The position numbers were made by a program, and so were the translations under genes. From a virus, in IMG/VR virus record IMGVR_UViG_3300042294_001856, positions 1 through 22,773 of that record: a stretch of 22,773 nucleotides of DNA. The stretch is one strand, 5' to 3'. The notes under the pieces were generated by a model, which did no database searches, was not told the DNA's origin, and was given only the letters and a program-made list of their open reading frames with translations. Below, one piece after another: positions 12,362-20,205 of the stretch. Numbering within the stretch: the stretch's first letter is position 1; every line of letters starts with the position of its first letter.

Positions 12362-12464
12362 AGCCCTTAACTAAACATTTACGCTTGCCAAAACAGCAAA
12401 TTTTGGTGAGGGTCGTACTTACCGTACTGATGCGGCTCATCAGGCCCGAAAGGATACCCAGAAT
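12362..12464 (+). promoter_or_regulatory. Leader of the scaffold/coat genes
   Basis: A 103-base gap, the largest within the virion operon. It contains two small inverted repeats, CCAAAA/TTTTGG (12388-12393, 12401-12406) and CTGATG/CATCAG (12427-12432, 12438-12443), neither followed by a T-run, and an AAAGGA ribosome site. TAAACATTT at 12372-12380 matches the -10 of the early promoter but has no -35. It may hold a promoter or RNA control for high scaffold and coat output; evidence is weak. Confidence 0.3.
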
Positions 12465-13235
12465 ATGAGCGATGAAGCGGTTACACCCGCGCCGGAACTG
12501 GAAGCTACGGCAGCCCCTGTTCCTGAAGCTACTACGCCGGAAGGACAGCCGACTGAAACGTCCAAGACTTTCTCTCAGGAAGAGCTTGACGCAATTGTCG
12601 GAAAGCGCCTTGCAAGAGAACAGCGTAAGTGGGAACGAGAGCAGGCTCAGCGGTTTGCGGAGTTGGAGGCAAAGCGTTTGCCCCCGGCGACGCCCCCAGC
12701 CGCTGACGATTTCGAGAGTGCTCAGGCTTATGCCGAGGCGCTGGCGGAACGTAAGGCTCAAGAGCTTATTGCCCAGCGGGAGACCGCAAAGCAGCAGGCT
12801 CAGTTTCTTGAGGCCTATCACGAACGTGAAGAGGACGCGCGGTCCAAGTACGACGACTTTGAACAGGTCGCCTACAACCCGCAGCTTCCCGTCACTGACG
12901 TGATGGCGCAATCGATCCAAGCGTCCGACATCGGTCCCGACGTCATTTATTGGCTCGGATCAAACCCGAAAGAGGCCGCTCGTATCGCCACCTTGCCGTC
13001 TATCTTGCAGGCAAAAGAGATCGGGAAGATTGAGGCGAAGATCGCCGCAAACCCACCGGTCAAGAAGACTTCAACTGCTCCGGCTCCTATTGCGCCCGTT
13101 GCCGCTCGCGTTAACACCGGTTCGCCGGCTTACGACACCACCGACCCCCGCTCCATCAAAGCGATGAGCACGTCGGAATGGATCGAAGCAGAGCGTCAGC
13201 GTCAGATCAGGAAGCTGGAAGCTCAACGTCGCTAA
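12465..13235 (+). CDS. Scaffolding protein
   Basis: Scaffolding proteins guide coat subunits into a prohead and then leave. This 256-residue protein fits by place (directly before the coat gene) and composition: an acidic, proline-rich, disordered N-terminus (about 1-35), a long charged coiled-coil region (about 38-135, with EEELDAIVGKRLAREQRKW-like heptads), and a basic C-terminal helix (EWIEAERQRQIRKLEAQRR, about 238-256) like the coat-binding end of P22 gp8. Sequence identity in this family is low, so the call rests on features and context. It is followed by the coat gene after 11 bases with an AAAGGTG ribosome site. Confidence 0.85.
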   Translation: MSDEAVTPAPELEATAAPVPEATTPEGQPTETSKTFSQEELDAIVGKRLAREQRKWEREQAQRFAELEAKRLPPATPPAADDFESAQAYAEALAERKAQELIAQRETAKQQAQFLEAYHEREEDARSKYDDFEQVAYNPQLPVTDVMAQSIQASDIGPDVIYWLGSNPKEAARIATLPSILQAKEIGKIEAKIAANPPVKKTSTAPAPIAPVAARVNTGSPAYDTTDPRSIKAMSTSEWIEAERQRQIRKLEAQRR

Positions 13236-13246
13236 AGGTGTAACAC

Positions 13247-14458
13247 ATGGCTAACTCGCTTCTTACTATTGACATGATCACGCGCAAGGCTCTCGAAATC
13301 CTCGAGAACAACCTTGTGCTGACCCGCACCGTGAACCGTCAGTACGACGACAGCTTCGCGGTTGAGGGAGCCAAGATCGGCTCCACCCTGCGCATCCGTC
13401 TGCCCGACCGCGCTCTGGTCACGGACGGCGCTGCCCTTCAGGTGCAGGACGACAACGAGCAGTTCACCACGCTCTCTGTCGCCTCACAGAAGCACATCGG
13501 CGTCAACTTCACGACTGCCGAACTTACCATGCAGCTCGACGACTTCGCTGAGCGCGTGCTGAAGCCTCGTATTTCGCAGCTCGCCTCGTCCATCGACGCG
13601 GACGTCGCCAACTCGTTCAAGTCGATCTACAACTCGGTCGGCACGCCCGGCACGACGCCGTCGACTTCGCTTGTGCTCCTCCAGGCGCAGCAGAAGCTGA
13701 ACGAGAACGCTGCCGTCATGGCCCCGCGCTATGCGACGGTTAACCCCGCCGCCAACGCTGCGCTCGTGGAAGGCATGAAGGGCCTCTTCAACCCGACCGA
13801 CACTATCAGCCGCCAGTTCAAGAACGGCCTGATGGGGACGGGAGTGCTGGGTTATGAAGAGATCAGCATGTCGCAGTCGATCAAGCAGTTCTCGACCGGC
13901 ACGTTCTCCCGTACCGCGTCCACGACTGTTGGAACCACTGTCTCCGCTCAGGGCGCGACGACCGTTGTCCTGTCTCAGGGCTCGGCCACCACGACCCTCA
14001 AGGTTGGTGACGTGTTCACCATCGGCAGCGTGTTCGCCGTCAACCCGCAGACCCGCGAGTCCACCGGCTCGCTCCAGCAGTTCGTGGTTACGGAAGACAC
14101 CGCTGGTGTCGCCGGCACGTTCACGGTCAAGGTTAGCCCGGCCATCTACACGCCCGCGAACGCTCTGGCGACGGTGGACAGCTTCCCGCAGTCCGGCGCT
14201 GTCGTTACGTTCCTCGGCTCTGCCTCGACGCAGTACCCGCAGAACCTTGTCTACCACAAGGATGCGATCACCTTCGCCACCGCCGACCTTCTGCTCCCGC
14301 AGGGCGTCGATATGGCGTCGCGTCAGGTCCACAACGGTATCTCGCTGCGTGTCGTGCGCCAGTACGACATCAACAACGACCGTATGCCCTGCCGTATTGA
14401 CGTCCTCTACGGCTTCGGTGTGATCCGCCCGCAGATGGCTTGCCGCATCTGGGGCTAA
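13247..14458 (+). CDS. Major capsid (coat) protein, P22 gp5-like
   Basis: The shell-forming protein with the HK97 fold. At 403 residues (P22 gp5 is 430), it shows patterns I associate with the P22 coat family: N-terminal ALEILENNLVLTRTVNRQY (about 14-32), GSTLRIRLPDRALVTDG (about 45-61), LASSIDADVANSFKSIYNSVG (about 111-131), a mid-protein insertion-domain-like segment with GDVFTIGSVFAVNPQTREST (about 251-270), and C-terminal VRQYDINNDRMPCRIDVLYG. It uses a highly regular, GC-rich codon set, as expected for the most abundant product. A strong GC hairpin follows its stop after nine bases. Confidence 0.92.
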   Translation: MANSLLTIDMITRKALEILENNLVLTRTVNRQYDDSFAVEGAKIGSTLRIRLPDRALVTDGAALQVQDDNEQFTTLSVASQKHIGVNFTTAELTMQLDDFAERVLKPRISQLASSIDADVANSFKSIYNSVGTPGTTPSTSLVLLQAQQKLNENAAVMAPRYATVNPAANAALVEGMKGLFNPTDTISRQFKNGLMGTGVLGYEEISMSQSIKQFSTGTFSRTASTTVGTTVSAQGATTVVLSQGSATTTLKVGDVFTIGSVFAVNPQTRESTGSLQQFVVTEDTAGVAGTFTVKVSPAIYTPANALATVDSFPQSGAVVTFLGSASTQYPQNLVYHKDAITFATADLLLPQGVDMASRQVHNGISLRVVRQYDINNDRMPCRIDVLYGFGVIRPQMACRIWG

Positions 14459-14467
14459 GGTGTCCTC

Positions 14468-14489
14468 GCCCCCGGCTGCGGCCGGGGGC
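14468..14489 (+). terminator. GC-rich hairpin after coat gene (attenuator)
   Basis: GCCCCCGGC and GCCGGGGGC make a perfect 9 bp stem with loop TGCG, followed by CTCTCTTACTT rather than a T-run. It starts ten bases after the coat stop. It is probably a leaky terminator or a 3'-end stabiliser that sets coat messenger above downstream genes; the next gene has its own AAGGA ribosome site. Confidence 0.65.
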
Positions 14490-14515
14490 CTCTCTTACTT
14501 AGAAGGAACATCACG

Positions 14516-14944
14516 ATGGCTTTTCCGAACGGCGCTGGTGGCTACCAGCTTGGCGACGGCAACCTTGGCGAAGTTAGCTTTTACAACACTGATACGCCGG
14601 TTGCTCTTAGCGGCGCATCCGTCACGATCACCGCTGCCAATCTGGCTGCGGGCGTCTGCACGATGGACTCAGGCGGCACGGACGCGGGCACATATGTGTT
14701 TCCGACCGGCGCGCTTCTCGACGCAGCTTTCCCCAGCCTGAAGGTCGGTTCGACTTTCGACTGCGCGTTTGTCAACATTGGTGACAATGCTGCTAATGAC
14801 GTGACGTTCACTGCTGGCACGGGCAACACCCTTGTTGGCAACGACGTCATTCAGGACGCGCTGACCAAGACCAACAACACGTCGGGCACTTTCCGGTTCC
14901 GTAAGACCGGCGACGCGGCGTATACGATTTACCGCGTGGCGTAA
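14516..14944 (+). CDS. Head decoration-like protein
   Basis: A 142-residue beta-rich protein directly after the coat gene, starting MAFPNGAGGYQLGDGNLGEV. Its pattern (LSGASVTITAANLAAGVCTM, GTYVFPTGALLDAAFP, then NDVTFTAGTGNTLVG and a closing FRFRKTGDAAYTIYRVA) is familiar from small structural proteins of marine and freshwater phages. Position between two hairpins, right behind the coat gene, indicates high expression and a stoichiometric capsid role such as decoration or cementing. No signal sequence or enzymatic motif. It has the same length as the protein at 5677-6105 but no evident similarity by eye. Confidence 0.65.
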   Translation: MAFPNGAGGYQLGDGNLGEVSFYNTDTPVALSGASVTITAANLAAGVCTMDSGGTDAGTYVFPTGALLDAAFPSLKVGSTFDCAFVNIGDNAANDVTFTAGTGNTLVGNDVIQDALTKTNNTSGTFRFRKTGDAAYTIYRVA

Positions 14945-14953
14945 GCCGAGATC

Positions 14954-14980
14954 GGCGGCCTACGGGCCGCCTTTTTCTTT
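14954..14980 (+). terminator. Rho-independent terminator
   Basis: GGCGGCC and GGCCGCC form a perfect 7 bp stem with loop TACG, followed directly by TTTTTCTTT. It begins nine bases after the stop of the decoration-like gene. It closes the coat/decoration unit; since no promoter is evident before the next gene, some read-through probably feeds the tail genes. Confidence 0.85.
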
Positions 14981-14991
14981 CAGGGTAAAAC

Positions 14992-15210
14992 ATGATATAT
15001 CTTCGACACCCGGTTCACGGCGCAAAGGTCGCTACCATGGAGATGGAGGCGGCTTACGACGAAGAACACGGATGGGTACGCTTTGATCCCGAGACGCCCT
15101 CGGCCCCTGCGGCGGCAGACGTTAACGGTCTGGTTTCACGACGCCGTGGGCGGCAGCCTCGGCAGCAGCAGGAACAGGTAACCGATGACGACAGCGGGCG
15201 AGCAGATTAA
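14992..15210 (+). CDS. Small conserved protein before tail accessory gene
   Basis: A 72-residue protein with an N-terminal part MIYLRHPVHGAKVATMEMEA and GWVRFDPE, then a low-complexity tail rich in Arg, Gln and Asp. Small proteins of this MxxLxHPxxGxKVA...GW.R(Y/F).P style lie between coat and gp4-like genes in related short-tailed phages, as I recall. GGGTAAAA precedes the ATG. It overlaps the next gene by 26 bases, so they are translationally linked. The function is unknown; a head-completion or assembly accessory is likely. Confidence 0.6.
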   Translation: MIYLRHPVHGAKVATMEMEAAYDEEHGWVRFDPETPSAPAAADVNGLVSRRRGRQPRQQQEQVTDDDSGRAD

Positions 15211-15895
15211 CGGCGCACTGCGTCTTCTGGGAGTTCTCGCTGAAGGCGAAACGCCTTCGGCTGAGACGTCGCAGGACGCGCTGTCGGCTATGAACCAGAT
15301 GATCGACAGTTGGAACACGGAGCGCCTCTCCGTCTACGCGACGCAGGATCAGGTGCTGACGTGGCCGACCAACGAGCGCATACGCACGCTCGGGCCGACC
15401 GGTAATCTAGTCGGCAACCGACCTGTCATGGTGGACGACAGCACCTTCTTCCGCGATCCGCTGACCAACGTGTCCTACGGCATCAAGCTGATCAACCAGC
15501 AGCAGTACAACGGCATCGCGGTTAAGACCGTCACCAGCACCTATCCGCAGGTCATGTTTGTGAACATGACGTACCCGGACATTGAGTTGTACGTCTACCC
15601 GGTGCCGTTCCGAGAACTGGAGTTTCACTTCATCTCCGTCGAGGAACTGACCCAGCCCGCCAACTTGGCGACGACGCTGGCGTTTCCGCCGGGCTACCTG
15701 CGGGCGTTCCGGTACAACTTGGCGTGCGAAATGGCTCCTGAGTTTGGCGTTGAGCCGTCGCAGCAAGTGCTGCGCATCGCAATGTCGTCCAAGCGCAACA
15801 TCAAGCGCATTAACAACCCCGACGACATCATGGCGATCCCGTACAGCATCACAGGTACTCGCCAGCGTTACAACATCTTTGCCGGGAACTTCTGA
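15185..15895 (+). CDS. Tail accessory factor (P22 gp4-like)
   Basis: gp4 of P22 binds under the portal ring after packaging and begins the tail. This 236-residue protein carries the family pattern: EQINGALRLLGVLAEGETPS (about 5-24), ALSAMNQMIDSWNTERLSVY (about 32-51), then YPQVMFVNMTYPDIELYVYP (about 119-138) and LAFPPGYLRAFRYNLACEMAPEFG in its C-terminal third. P22 gp4 is 166 residues, so this is a longer form, as in many non-enteric relatives. Overlaps by 26 bases with the upstream gene and by one base with the gp10-like gene argue for fixed co-production of the tail-hub proteins. Confidence 0.88.
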   Translation: MTTAGEQINGALRLLGVLAEGETPSAETSQDALSAMNQMIDSWNTERLSVYATQDQVLTWPTNERIRTLGPTGNLVGNRPVMVDDSTFFRDPLTNVSYGIKLINQQQYNGIAVKTVTSTYPQVMFVNMTYPDIELYVYPVPFRELEFHFISVEELTQPANLATTLAFPPGYLRAFRYNLACEMAPEFGVEPSQQVLRIAMSSKRNIKRINNPDDIMAIPYSITGTRQRYNIFAGNF

Positions 15896-17418
15896 TGAAG
15901 ACGCCCATTCTAGGGTCGGCCTATGTCACCCGCAGCCCCAACGCTGCCGACAACAGAATGGTCAACCTTTACCCGGAAATTGTTCCCGAAGGCGGCAAAG
16001 AGCCGGCGTTCTTGCGCCGAGCGCCGGGTCTGCGGCTGCTTGCGTATGTCGGCAACGGCCCGGTGCGGGGTCTGTGGACGTTTGGCGATTACGCTTACGC
16101 TGTCTCGGGCGACACTTTTTATAAGATTGACGATGCGTGGGTCGTTACCGCGAAGGGCACCGTTGCGGGCTCCGGTCCCGTGTCCATGGTTGATAACGGC
16201 ACGCAGTTGTTCATCGCGGCGGGCGCGACCGGGTACATCTACAACGCCAACACCGACGTGTTCGCGCAGATCACCGACCCTGACTTCCCCGGCGCGACAA
16301 CGGTCGGCTTCATCGACGGCTACTTTGTCTTCAACGAGCCCAACAGCCAGAAGTTCTGGGTGACCGCCCTGCTCGACGGCACGTCGGTTGATCCGCTGGA
16401 CTTCGCCAGCGCGGAAGGTTCACCAGACGATCTCGTAGCGCTGATCGTGGACCACCGCGAAGTTTGGCTGTTTGGCCAGACCAGCGTTGAGGTATGGTAC
16501 AACGCCGGGCTGCCGGACTTCCCGCTGTCGCGCATCCAAGGCGCGTTCAACGAGATCGGCTGCGTCGCGCCGTTTTCTGTCACCAAACTAGATAACGGCG
16601 TGTTCTGGCTGGGCGCTGACGCGCGCGGGCGCGGCATCGTCTACCGCGCGCAAGGTTACAACGGCCAGCGCATCTCGACGCACGCCGTCGAGTGGCAGAT
16701 CCAGCAGTACAGCGACATCTCGGACGCAACCGCCTACACCTACCAGCAGGACGGCCACTCGTTCTACGTCCTGAACTTTCCGACCGCCGACATCACCTGG
16801 GTCTACGACGTCGCGACGCAGGCGTGGCACCAGCGCGCCGGATGGCTGAACAACCAGTTCACTCGCCACCGCGGCAACAACCAGATGTCGTTTAACGGCG
16901 AGATCGTCATCGGGGACTACCTTGCGGGCGCAATCTACGCCTACGACCTCACGGTCTACACTGAAGCTGAGTCGGTCCAAAAGTGGCTGCGTTCGTGGCG
17001 CGCGTTGCCGACTGGCCAAAACAACCTGACCCGCACAACGCAGCACAGTCTTCAGCTAGATTGTGAGTCTGGCGTTGGGCTGAATGGGTACGATTTTTAC
17101 GACGTGTTTACTTTAACGGCCGAAAATAACGATCCTTTGATCACTGAAAGCGGGGATACCCTTATTGCGTCGTTTCTTGCCACGCAAGGGGCCGACCCCC
17201 AGGTAATGTTGCGTTGGTCGGATGATGGCGGGCATAACTGGTCAAACGAGCATTGGAAATCCATGGGCCGGATTGGGCGGACTGGTGAGCGCGTTATCTG
17301 GCGGCGGCTTGGCATGACCATGAAGTTGCGCGACCGCGTGTATGAGCTATCCGGCACTGACCCCGTGTCCATCACCATCCTAGGCGCAGAACTGATCGCG
17401 AGCCCGACCCGTGCCTGA
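15895..17418 (+). CDS. Tail hub / packaged DNA stabilisation protein (P22 gp10-like)
   Basis: gp10 forms the hexameric hub between gp4 and the needle and keeps DNA in the capsid. The 507-residue product shows RSPNAADNRMVNLYPEIVPE (about 13-32), AFLRRAPGLRLL, an inner region of repeated beta blades (DGYFVFNEPNSQKFWVTAL; VWLFGQTSVEVWYNAG), and a late MLRWSDDGGHNWSNEHW block. P22 gp10 is 472 residues. A segment of about 30 residues near 395-425 (FTLTAENNDPLITESGDTLI) seems inserted between GVGLN and GADPQVMLRW, and its DNA is AT-richer. It shares one base with the gp4-like gene and overlaps the next by eight bases. Confidence 0.88.
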   Translation: MKTPILGSAYVTRSPNAADNRMVNLYPEIVPEGGKEPAFLRRAPGLRLLAYVGNGPVRGLWTFGDYAYAVSGDTFYKIDDAWVVTAKGTVAGSGPVSMVDNGTQLFIAAGATGYIYNANTDVFAQITDPDFPGATTVGFIDGYFVFNEPNSQKFWVTALLDGTSVDPLDFASAEGSPDDLVALIVDHREVWLFGQTSVEVWYNAGLPDFPLSRIQGAFNEIGCVAPFSVTKLDNGVFWLGADARGRGIVYRAQGYNGQRISTHAVEWQIQQYSDISDATAYTYQQDGHSFYVLNFPTADITWVYDVATQAWHQRAGWLNNQFTRHRGNNQMSFNGEIVIGDYLAGAIYAYDLTVYTEAESVQKWLRSWRALPTGQNNLTRTTQHSLQLDCESGVGLNGYDFYDVFTLTAENNDPLITESGDTLIASFLATQGADPQVMLRWSDDGGHNWSNEHWKSMGRIGRTGERVIWRRLGMTMKLRDRVYELSGTDPVSITILGAELIASPTRA

Positions 17419-17989
17419 GAACATCACGCAGATACCCGCCGCTCGCGTGCCGATTGCTGAGCAGCCGACGCCGTACCCGGCGCGGCCTTGGTATCGGTAC
17501 TTCTACAACCTGTTCGCCATTCTTGGCAGCGGATCGCTGCGCAACGGGGCGTTTCACGACGAGACGACGCAAACCGCTGCGGCTCCTAATACTGGCTATG
17601 CCATCACATTCAACAAGACGGACTACAGCCAAGGTGTCTATCTTGGTACGCCGACGTCGCGGGTGTACGTGGACCGGCCCGGCCTGTACAACTTCCAGTT
17701 TTCCGCGCAATTCGTCAGCACAAACGCGTCCGCCAAAGACATTTACATTTGGGCGGACGTTAACGGTACGGCTGTCCCGCAGTCAGCCACTAAAATCACC
17801 ATGAAGGGCTCTAACGAGTCGTTTTTGGCCGCGTGGAACTTCTTTTTGCGCCTTAACACGGACGACTATTTCCGTTTGCGGTGGGCCACAACTGACGTAA
17901 ATGTCCAACTGGCTGCTTCCGGTGCGACCGCCTTTTCACCGGCAATTCCATCTGTTATCCTGACCGTAGCTTCAAACATAGGTGAATAA
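17411..17989 (+). CDS. Jelly-roll-like virion protein
   Basis: A 192-residue protein starting with GTG. The N-terminal part is proline-rich (QIPAARVPIAEQPTPYPARP) and is followed by WYRYFYNLFAILG, an aromatic helix. From about residue 45 a beta-strand pattern runs to the end (GVYLGTPTSRVYVDRPGLYNFQFSAQ) resembling C1q/TNF-type jelly-roll domains common in phage fibres. I recognise the type from short-tailed phages, where it follows the gp10-like gene. Probable tail or needle-associated component. The start rests on the overlap with the upstream gene; no strong ribosome site is seen. It shares one base with the next gene. Confidence 0.6.
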   Translation: MPENITQIPAARVPIAEQPTPYPARPWYRYFYNLFAILGSGSLRNGAFHDETTQTAAAPNTGYAITFNKTDYSQGVYLGTPTSRVYVDRPGLYNFQFSAQFVSTNASAKDIYIWADVNGTAVPQSATKITMKGSNESFLAAWNFFLRLNTDDYFRLRWATTDVNVQLAASGATAFSPAIPSVILTVASNIGE

Positions 17990-19410
17990 TGGCCGTTCTC
18001 ACCCCATCCCCCAAGATGCAGTTCGAGAGCGCGGCCGGCGTGCCTCTGTCGGGCGGCAAGGTGTACACCTACACGGCGGGTACGACGACGCCGCTTGCTA
18101 CCTTCACGGACTACACCGGAGCTACGCCCAACTCCAACCCGGTAATTCTCAATTCGCGCGGCGAGGCGTCTATTTGGCTTGGCTCGGCAACGTACAAGTT
18201 TAAACTGACCGACGCTAACGACGTTGAGATCTGGACGGTCGATTACATCTCCGCGCCGACGTCCGGTGTCTCCCCAGTCTTGTCCGGTAACGTCGTCATC
18301 GACAGCGACACGCCTGGCCCGGCGCTCAAGATCACGCAGACGGGCACTGGCCCGGTCATGCGCGTGCAGGACAGCGCCGACCCGGACGCAACGCCGTTCA
18401 TCATCGACAGTGCCGGTCAGGTCGGCATCGGCACGGCTACACCGTCCGCACAGTTGGAGACGACCGGCGCGGCTAAGTTCGCTTCCGCCACGATCACCAC
18501 GCCGTTAGGCCCCGCCAGCGGTGGCACGGGCCTTTCCGCGCTGACGGTCGGCAATTTGATGGTCGGTAACGGCACGAGCGCGGCTACTTTGCTGGCTCCG
18601 GGCACCGCAGGCAACGTGGTGTTCAGCGACGGAACGACCTTTCAGTCCGGTGTCGTTGGTTTTGCCCCCGAGGGCACGCGGCGCAATCTGAGGGTGCAAG
18701 TCACCGGCAACACGTCGATTGCGGTTACCGCCGGTAGTGTAGTGGTCTACACGGCCGCCGGACTTGGGCGCGCGCTGAGCACCGTCAGCCTGACGCTGAG
18801 CACGGCCACAACCGGCGCGAACGGGCTGGACACGGGCGTCATCGCCAACAACACATGGTACGCTGTCTGGGTGATCTACGACCCCACGACACCGACCGTT
18901 GCTGGGCTGCTGTCCCTTAGCGGAACTGCGCCGACGCTGCCGACCGGCTACACCTTCAAGGCCCGCGTTGGCTGGGTTCGCTACGCGACCGCCGCGCTTG
19001 CGCGCACGCTTCAGGTTAACGACCGGGCGCAGTACGTCGTTACGACCGGCTCACAGACACCAAACATGCCGACAATGGCTAATGGCATTGCAGGCAACGT
19101 CTCCACACCTACTTGGGTGTCGGTGCCGTGGGCCAACTTTGCGCCCTCCACCGTCGCTGTTCTCCACCTCAGCATTATGATGCAGAACAAAAACAACCTT
19201 TACGTTATCCTTGCGCCTAATAACAGCTATGGCGCGTTTGACTCCCTAACCAATCCACCGCCGTATCTTACTGTTGGAACCGGCGCCAGCCCGATAGCGG
19301 CCGCGCCGGCTGTTAGTGCAGACATTATACCTGAGAGCGCAAACGTGTTTTGGGCGTCACAAGCCTCTAACGGTTACGTCTTCATTCGCGGCTGGACGGA
19401 CATCATCTGA
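17989..19410 (+). CDS. Tail fibre with P22-type head-binding-like N-terminus
   Basis: A 473-residue fibre. Residues about 1-90 (PKMQFESAAGVPLSGGKVYT, then YTAGTTTPLATFTDYTGATP and NPVILNSRGEASIWLG) are typical of virion-anchoring domains of short-tailed phage fibres and spikes. A middle fibre region carries VGIGTATPSAQLETTGAAKF and the GGTGLSALTVGNLMVGNGTS type repeat. The C-terminal half is a globular beta domain (about 225-473) ending NGYVFIRGWTDII, likely the receptor-binding part. No catalytic motif or chaperone domain is visible. With the tailspike at 10512-12170, the phage seems to carry two receptor-binding proteins. Confidence 0.75.
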   Translation: MAVLTPSPKMQFESAAGVPLSGGKVYTYTAGTTTPLATFTDYTGATPNSNPVILNSRGEASIWLGSATYKFKLTDANDVEIWTVDYISAPTSGVSPVLSGNVVIDSDTPGPALKITQTGTGPVMRVQDSADPDATPFIIDSAGQVGIGTATPSAQLETTGAAKFASATITTPLGPASGGTGLSALTVGNLMVGNGTSAATLLAPGTAGNVVFSDGTTFQSGVVGFAPEGTRRNLRVQVTGNTSIAVTAGSVVVYTAAGLGRALSTVSLTLSTATTGANGLDTGVIANNTWYAVWVIYDPTTPTVAGLLSLSGTAPTLPTGYTFKARVGWVRYATAALARTLQVNDRAQYVVTTGSQTPNMPTMANGIAGNVSTPTWVSVPWANFAPSTVAVLHLSIMMQNKNNLYVILAPNNSYGAFDSLTNPPPYLTVGTGASPIAAAPAVSADIIPESANVFWASQASNGYVFIRGWTDII

Positions 19411-20204
19411 TGACGGACATCGACACGCTCGAACGTCAGTTTCTCGGCCAGCCGCAGGCCGATTGCCCGGTCACGCATCGGTTCGGGCCGGGCGTCTACA
19501 TCCGCGAAGTGCATATGCCGGCGGGCGCGTTCATCATAGGTCACCGCCACAAGACGACGCACCTCAACGTCATGCTGACGGGGCGGCTCGGTCTGCTGAA
19601 CGACGACGGCACCGAGACCGAGATGGTCGCGCCGCAGACGTTCGTAGCGCAGCCCGGCCGCAAGGCGGCGTACATCTACGAAGACGTCATCTGGCAGAAC
19701 ATCCACGCGACGGACGAGACGGACGTCGCCAAGCTGGAATACACCTTCCTCGACAAAAGCCCGGCGTTCTTGGACCACATCGCCGGGCTCGCGCGCCCGG
19801 CCGGTAACTACTCTGAGGACAACGAGGACTTTCTGGCGGCGGTTGCTGACCCGCTCGCGGTGCGCGAGCTTTCCGAGCGCGCCGACGACCAGACGCCGTT
19901 CCCGCAGGGCAACTACAAGGTGATGGTCGGCGCGTCCGCTATCGAGGGCAGCGGCCTGTTTGCAACCGGCGAGATCGCCGCTAACGAGCTGATCGCGCCG
20001 TGGCGAATTGATGGCTTGCGCACGCCAGCCAATCGTTACACAAATCACAGTAAACACCCCAACGCTGTTGTGGTACAGTCCGACAGCGGCAACACTTATC
20101 TGTTCGCTCTGCGGCCCATCCACGGGTGTCGCGGCGGCGAGCTAGGCGAAGAGATTACGGTAGATTACCGACAGGCGCTGCCAACGGCGCTAAGGAGCGA
20201 GTGA
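19410..20204 (+). CDS. Cupin-SET fusion protein, putative protein methyltransferase
   Basis: A 264-residue two-domain protein. The N-terminal half is cupin-like: GPGVYIREVHMPAGAFIIGH with HRHKTTH, so His45, His47 and His51, with His99 as possible fourth ligand, could bind a metal. The C-terminal part carries the three signatures of SET-domain lysine methyltransferases in order: IEGSGLFA (178-185), RYTNHSKHPNA (209-219) and GEEITVDY (246-253); the last two form the pseudoknot that binds S-adenosylmethionine and the substrate lysine. The spacing from the first to the second motif is short, so the variable insert is nearly absent. It lies between the fibre and the ejection genes, with one-base overlap upstream and one base downstream. 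Virion or host proteins are possible targets; activity is inferred. Confidence 0.75.
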   Translation: MTDIDTLERQFLGQPQADCPVTHRFGPGVYIREVHMPAGAFIIGHRHKTTHLNVMLTGRLGLLNDDGTETEMVAPQTFVAQPGRKAAYIYEDVIWQNIHATDETDVAKLEYTFLDKSPAFLDHIAGLARPAGNYSEDNEDFLAAVADPLAVRELSERADDQTPFPQGNYKVMVGASAIEGSGLFATGEIAANELIAPWRIDGLRTPANRYTNHSKHPNAVVVQSDSGNTYLFALRPIHGCRGGELGEEITVDYRQALPTALRSE

Positions 20205-20205
20205 A

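Noticed and set aside
13484-14332. 282-codon minus-strand frame opposite the coat gene
   Set aside because: Its composition is dominated by Arg, Gly and Val with no domain, typical of an antisense shadow of the coat protein.
19374-20123. 249-codon minus-strand frame opposite the cupin-SET gene
   Set aside because: No ribosome site or domain; the plus-strand reading has ordered cupin and SET motifs and neat gene junctions.
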